Virus record (IMG/VR): IMGVR_UViG_3300008259_000017
Span: 1-64,000 of that record
Reading direction: 5' to 3' (one strand)
Length of the DNA stretch: 64,000 nt
DNA from: a virus
The position numbers and the translations under genes were made by a program. Shown piece by piece: positions 61,201 to 64,000 of the stretch. Numbering within the stretch: position 1 is the stretch's first letter; every line of letters begins with the position of its first letter. The notes under the pieces are model-generated. The model worked only from the letters and a program-made list of their open reading frames with translations. It was not told where the DNA came from and made no database searches.

Positions 61201-64000
61201 GTTATCTCTTCAGACAATATTCATTTTAAATTTTATAACAAAGCAGATGGATACTTGGACTCATATGGATATATGGAGCAGGGATCTGATATTGATGATA
61301 TAGTATTTGTATCAGATAAAGAAAGATATATATTAGACTCTGGTGAGGCAGTTAATAAAAATAGATTATCTATCTTTAAAGATGGCTTTGGCTACTTAAA
61401 CTTTAGAGTGTACGATTCATTATATCCAGATAAGAAATCATCTTATTATAATATATCATCAAGTATAAAAAATTTCCTGCCTGGCGAGTTCCACCACATA
61501 GCAGCAAGTTGGAGATTTAATACTGATTATAGCAAAGATGAAATGCACTTGTTTATAGATGGCCAGGAAGTTCCATCTTTGTACAAGTTTGGCGGATTTA
61601 TATCTGCAAATTTTGACTCAATGGTCGGAGATGTTGCAAAGGAAATTATACAGAATTTCTCCAATACAAAGATAAGCTTTAATGATTCTTATAGTGATGG
61701 AGTAATCTTGGCTGGATCCAGTATATTGTCTTCTTTATCAGCAGCATTTAGCCAATCAGATATAGGAAGATCAATTATATTTAAGGATCCAACTTTAGCA
61801 TTAGAGTTGGATAAAAAAGCATTTGTTATAATAGGTGTAGACGGTTCAGATGCTATAATCGGCGACATAGATACATTATCAGAATACTCTTTTACTACTT
61901 CAGAGTCTGGATTGACGTTTGAATTTCCACCCTATATATCATCAGGATCATTAAATACAGAGCTTTCAACGACAAAGTATGAGGTTTTCAAAAGAACATG
62001 TGAAGATATTATTACTGAGCTTGGAGGAGTTCAGTATACAGTTAGCGATGGGCTAATTAATGTAGTGGATAATAAAAATATAAAAAATAATTACAGAGCA
62101 AACATATCAAATGGATATATAGAATTCATAAAGAAAAACAATGATTGCTCTTGGTCAGGCTCAGTAGATGTATCTGATCTAGATATATGGCTGGAAACAT
62201 TTGGATTAACAAAAACAAGGGTATCAGAAAAAATAAATTACTCTAGCAAGAGTTTAATGGGCGACTTGTATCTTGATGGTATGAGCGCATTTATAACTAA
62301 TTTACCAGAGCCAATTGATTTAACAGCTACATCTATCAAGAAGATTATTGTTGATAACACAATTCCCGAAGGATCAGTATCTCTAAATGTCTTTAGCTTT
62401 TCCATTGACTTGGAATCTTATACTTCTTCTCAGTTTGCATCTATAAACAATGGAAGACTTGTAAAATTAAATTTTGAATCAGATAATATAAAGTTCTGTT
62501 TAGATGGATATACCTTATCAAACTATATTACAGTGACCGGCCTAACAACAAGCGGTCTAACAACTGAGACATTATATATAACAGATTCAAAAAGCTATAT
62601 TTTAGAAAATTCATTTATAAGTATAACAAATATATCTGGATCTTTTGAGATTACAGATGAGAACTATGAGCCATGCATGATTTCCATTGAAGAGGTGGAT
62701 GCAATAACTATTCAAAATGCATCCGGATCATATCCTATAATATCAGAGTATTCAAATGGTGTATTTATTTTCAATGACAGCTCAAATGAATCTGAAATAT
62801 TTGTTTTGTCAAAGGGTGTTTACAAGTTTGAATATTCAGCTTATTTAAGAATAAAGATTCCAAATCTAGGAAAATATTTATTCTTTGGATCAGATATTAA
62901 TGGTGAAAATAAATTAAATGGATTAGTTGATGAAACAAAGATAGTCACAGAGATGTCAGGAGATACAAGGGTATATGAGTATTCTTCACTCTTCTCAAGA
63001 AGCATAACTGAGGAATTTATATCGCAAGATAGTCCATGTTTGGATCTTCAAACTATATTCTTATCACATTTTGACAATCCAGAGTCTATGCAACTAAGAA
63101 GACTAAGAAACAAAATATTTTTAAATTCAACTGAAAACTTTAAATATAAATTAAGTAAATCAGATATTGAAAAGTTATATCCTTACTTGAATGATAGAAA
63201 TAATTTCATATCAACTATGTTAAAGATGGGATACTCTGAGGCAATATCCGAAGAAACATTCGTTGAGGTACACTATGCAGATGGTGGCCCATTATTTAAT
63301 GAAGCAAGGTATAAAAATAATAGCGAACTTACTGTTGGTTTTAATAGCGTAAATGAAGGCTTTGGCAATTCTGCAAAATTCTTTGGATCAAGACCAGAGA
63401 TTTATACAGCTCCAAATGTAATAAATAATTCATTAGGAAATATTGAGTTTTGGGTAAGTCCTCTTCTTTCTACAAAGACTGATAAAACAAAAAGAGTTTT
63501 ATTTGATTCATATGCAATAAAGACGGCCTTTATAACACCAACTACTACAAACTTATTATATCTACCAGAGGCTGCATCAAAAATAATTTCTATAACCCTT
63601 CCTCAGCAAAAAGACAGCAAAATATATTCAACTAGCAGATACGATGAGATAACAAGATCATCTCTAACCGGCAGATTATCTGGCGGAACTGGAGTTTTGA
63701 ATGATTTCTCTTCTGAATGCAAACTAAAAAATGATGGAACTATTATTGTCCTAAAGACAAACTTAATTTCAAATGATCCAGTTATTGTAAGATATATAGA
63801 CAAGGCATCTAGTGGTTCAAGAATTCAAATATTCTTGGAGAATAATAAAATATTCTTTGTTATAAATAATAATAATATTTCTTATTCAGTATTTGCAGCA
63901 ACTGATTGGCAAAGAAATACATGGCATAGAGTATCTGCAAGTTGGAAAGCAAATACAGGAAGAGACTTTTTAAAACTAGTTGTAGATGGAACATCATATG
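55225..64000 (+). CDS. Giant baseplate/adhesin protein with LamG-like domains (partial, at least 2925 aa)
   Basis: The reading frame from ATG 55225 (AGGA, 55216-55219) is open to the window edge. Residues 100-112 (VGADSFNPVRDRM) and 110-200 are helical, like the baseplate protein after J in large phages. Around 1060-1110 is a helical stretch (KFTPSTDRELYRRALQGTIE, DNLIRKFTDQSPEITES). LamG/concanavalin-like modules are recognisable at about 1158 (GTFSTWIRNDWYG), near 2089 (GEFHHIAASWRFNTD ... MHLFIDGQEV) and at 2738-2925 (IEFWVSP ... TWHRVSASWKANTG ... LVVDG). A Cys cluster occurs at 1734, 1739 and 1746, and a CxC at 1377-1379. A carbohydrate- or protein-binding adhesin anchored to the wedge is inferred. 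The C-terminus is outside the window. Confidence 0.75.
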   Translation, partial: MALRPVSLQINSSTTVEISFNKNLNTLISVDNFEISSASGVEDDISVVSIFITEKTVILTTRPQNQDNLYIITLKDGLQKFSAEDGDRLVNDDISRVLYFVGADSFNPVRDRMLSNVPKTYSLEGTVVKNVVSNTAEELYTLQKNIGEVLSDNYISARSENEVRIRNSGAKDRLANENAYMVEYVSRYRSGENLLFGELLLNSSAIAPSQTVVSNYPISLQQVLNTEEFVFSNLDSNISGYLITLSKNNILKLESITIKKASTEECEDSDYTYNIESFKYSIKDNRYDPYRSYSFSELGSNQILLSESSGFAMPSAGDTVIISYLYKDLSRNVSTDSIEVFSIESTQSELIPQNISRFFLKNAPITDQSGDILSFGNIAFNSLSQYIENPFQIEIQFSTSKLPSNYGEYSVNYSTGEVIVFGTVSATGTGFGQYLASYTYRRQFKGNLDYYLSGYDFAATSGRDLAGAEAVIRFTYQQIFVDGVDYKSECHIEVLNEEVTNNVTSSFSLKTKNHPITKVFNISNQTTGEVYKLLYFYKNQIFFTGINPPRFVSSKNKIPRFDIAQDEKISPYFKFVSPIHKFKITNNDSINNIQIYPPIQSHLVDTTSSQYVLKTSSGELQNMNVKFFGPEDGNGNINYIALTTSSDLPDVNAEYYIGLISLSVKLKNKYILNKLEDSIGSVVDSSLHLDKDIFITEKVFSTDIEYYLAIKNFYSSENISATYNSSTARLQNVGDYVVDYSTGTIHVAVGNVYDIDIGRATYSYSKIALNGLNIVTSDGISKKKNYIDNPSVVFEKTKIDNGIIIEDLNNYLEIASENKIILDDGTEEYTCAVTSDYGIYTKYKPTQVKGVWTLQDLFGRSSSVAASRVTSGTYENLIPSKDLGGRNLINGSASVEDFFIDLKTYVKTKARFYSGYTFVVYDELFGSVFDVVNATTGASLLASAAISYVDGYLEIFIPDGSGLFSGNDVVISYVKSYIPAPGTRVSAAYSAGSLFHDYTEVLDTLMVSYEYGDNELNWQISGSLSEGEVYYVTYRYGALRDALKNNFGILTKIPFFTKFTPSTDRELYRRALQGTIESFARGPTKESFDNLIRKFTDQSPEITESVFGEWILGRDFVNPSELSYSGALKFESGRFESGILIDGDTVIKAPALTSLNINEGTFSTWIRNDWYGISNDADISFDFSSMGKIQYSLILNQDIFKKDNFELFASNDRFGFTDWTGSNISMVNYSNISEDTFVGPYGITKYHDRLTPFKKSSHEFVLKAESLDTNEYLTSFYDKITSLSERLSGIGIPSFSSAIGMSTRGFFTLNLEILLDYYSSPITVSIGDGEKVFMAIGAFTPIKDPDTGRVRVFSLDELEVTQNTMPNYDGPFLIKNCNCIDYEDMESLEKFNDPVFNMAKIVFDENIDIGYLTTEYEILNYNLSGLKFISNNGRLYSVLSLLDVSGNEFTDISESTIVSGFVINKLPDNERNTTALGSEAINTALPTGSGALLFTAISVIKESSDSETKYGYNPLPKLVDFTSKTFSLKVDRNPLENKVDYTLNTSSYNMVYSDLLSAGNYNNVFEILNLTSWFASDAGLSSEIDGISDLDNKMFVGTLDPMSKSRVSIYSISYNIEESLNKSNVYIGSLLRNPASLKFSLNKESENVSGIGTINSSEKGVYIWFDNDCKVDDNKVGSWRVRTIIPNQKSIPAGIDVDGYTIYEASEKLDYIEGYITTNGTYSYAKSRSLDLDCSDEDCKGSFRFCGQDLLESTGWKSITDSNSEIINTIIGGMQTTASSWLKVGNFDTAIQNNIYTIDNITSYDYLYLPLNCIQSANYSISFKVTSFDAGIIGSSYGQFSGSVSGNIIGTNIAEIYNGTKWIKLSLAATNTEKYIAILDGYDNSIIDLFLFNWDNLLYNNLTVSLDSSNEIITIYSSEIVKSRIKYSAFKDITVDCNNQIEKGIFIRLVDSSIVDDMFFTAIEPIKLNIDLIELSLTSKNQIETIEEADSLVISSDNIHFKFYNKADGYLDSYGYMEQGSDIDDIVFVSDKERYILDSGEAVNKNRLSIFKDGFGYLNFRVYDSLYPDKKSSYYNISSSIKNFLPGEFHHIAASWRFNTDYSKDEMHLFIDGQEVPSLYKFGGFISANFDSMVGDVAKEIIQNFSNTKISFNDSYSDGVILAGSSILSSLSAAFSQSDIGRSIIFKDPTLALELDKKAFVIIGVDGSDAIIGDIDTLSEYSFTTSESGLTFEFPPYISSGSLNTELSTTKYEVFKRTCEDIITELGGVQYTVSDGLINVVDNKNIKNNYRANISNGYIEFIKKNNDCSWSGSVDVSDLDIWLETFGLTKTRVSEKINYSSKSLMGDLYLDGMSAFITNLPEPIDLTATSIKKIIVDNTIPEGSVSLNVFSFSIDLESYTSSQFASINNGRLVKLNFESDNIKFCLDGYTLSNYITVTGLTTSGLTTETLYITDSKSYILENSFISITNISGSFEITDENYEPCMISIEEVDAITIQNASGSYPIISEYSNGVFIFNDSSNESEIFVLSKGVYKFEYSAYLRIKIPNLGKYLFFGSDINGENKLNGLVDETKIVTEMSGDTRVYEYSSLFSRSITEEFISQDSPCLDLQTIFLSHFDNPESMQLRRLRNKIFLNSTENFKYKLSKSDIEKLYPYLNDRNNFISTMLKMGYSEAISEETFVEVHYADGGPLFNEARYKNNSELTVGFNSVNEGFGNSAKFFGSRPEIYTAPNVINNSLGNIEFWVSPLLSTKTDKTKRVLFDSYAIKTAFITPTTTNLLYLPEAASKIISITLPQQKDSKIYSTSRYDEITRSSLTGRLSGGTGVLNDFSSECKLKNDGTIIVLKTNLISNDPVIVRYIDKASSGSRIQIFLENNKIFFVINNNNISYSVFAATDWQRNTWHRVSASWKANTGRDFLKLVVDGTSY

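Noticed and set aside
1-64000. Alternative genetic code (recoded TAG or TGA)
   Set aside because: TAG (11535) and TGA (16028, 16228, 25504 and the - strand gene at 10139) serve as genuine stops at gene ends, and long genes contain no in-frame TAG or TGA.
1-64000. tRNA genes, insertion sequences, integrase or attachment sites
   Set aside because: Gaps between genes are all under about 105 bases and none shows a cloverleaf, transposase frame or direct-repeat pair.

Overview
This window is part of the virion-structure region of a large, tailed, contractile (myovirus-type) bacteriophage. The sequence is AT-rich, roughly one third G+C by eye. Genes are packed almost end to end, nearly all on the + strand, and many overlap by 1-17 bases. 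Stops are mostly TAA; TGA and TAG are also used as real stops, so the standard bacterial code fits. Arginine is mostly AGA. Clear AAGGAG/GGAGG-type ribosome sites imply a host with canonical Shine-Dalgarno initiation. Membrane-anchored spanin-like small proteins weakly suggest a Gram-negative host. I cannot name the host. No terminase, portal, replication gene, tRNA, CRISPR or insertion sequence is visible. No gene-free stretch exceeds about 105 bases.

Layout. (1) 1-4.7 kb, head: the end of an unknown gene, a 932-aa Ala-rich protein with one membrane-like helix, a capsid-surface candidate, and the major capsid protein, closed by a strong terminator. (2) 4.7-9.1 kb: a zinc-knuckle protein, a DUF5659-like small protein, an 897-aa fibre built from 29-residue repeats, and two small unknown genes; terminators follow the fibre and the last small gene. 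(3) 9.07-11.2 kb: two tandem DUF2827-type putative glycosyltransferases on the - strand, an island inside the structural genes. (4) 11.3-15.4 kb: small beta-sandwich proteins, a neck-like protein, an HExxH metallopeptidase and a 673-aa Ig-like protein with a zinc-ribbon-like Cys cluster. (5) 15.4-16.6 kb: four overlapping small genes, three with membrane segments, resembling a holin/spanin cassette without an endolysin. (6) 16.6-24.6 kb: two paralogous 1470- and 1195-aa fibre/spike proteins with the same N-terminal anchor. (7) 24.7-33 kb: accessory baseplate or fibre protein, tail-terminator candidate, tail sheath (1069 aa), tail tube, tail assembly chaperones joined by a -1 ribosomal frameshift, and tape measure (608 aa). 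(8) 33-64 kb, baseplate: tube-initiator-like protein, 1679-aa hub, 813-aa OB-fold/beta-helix spike, a 2611-aa protein with an intensely hydrophobic internal segment, a 660-aa protein, a gp25-like wedge protein, an enlarged baseplate-J protein, and a gene of at least 2925 codons with LamG/concanavalin-like modules that runs off the right edge.

Together these genes build the capsid, neck, contractile tail, baseplate and adhesins. The most secure non-obvious mechanism is the AAAAAAA slip site plus hairpin between the chaperone frames. The most unusual proteins are the 2611-aa baseplate-region protein with clustered membrane-like helices and the giant terminal lectin-module protein. Abundant virion proteins (capsid, capsid-surface candidate, repeat fibre, and partly sheath and tube) use visibly different synonymous codons (CTA, CAG, AAC, ATC) from their neighbours.
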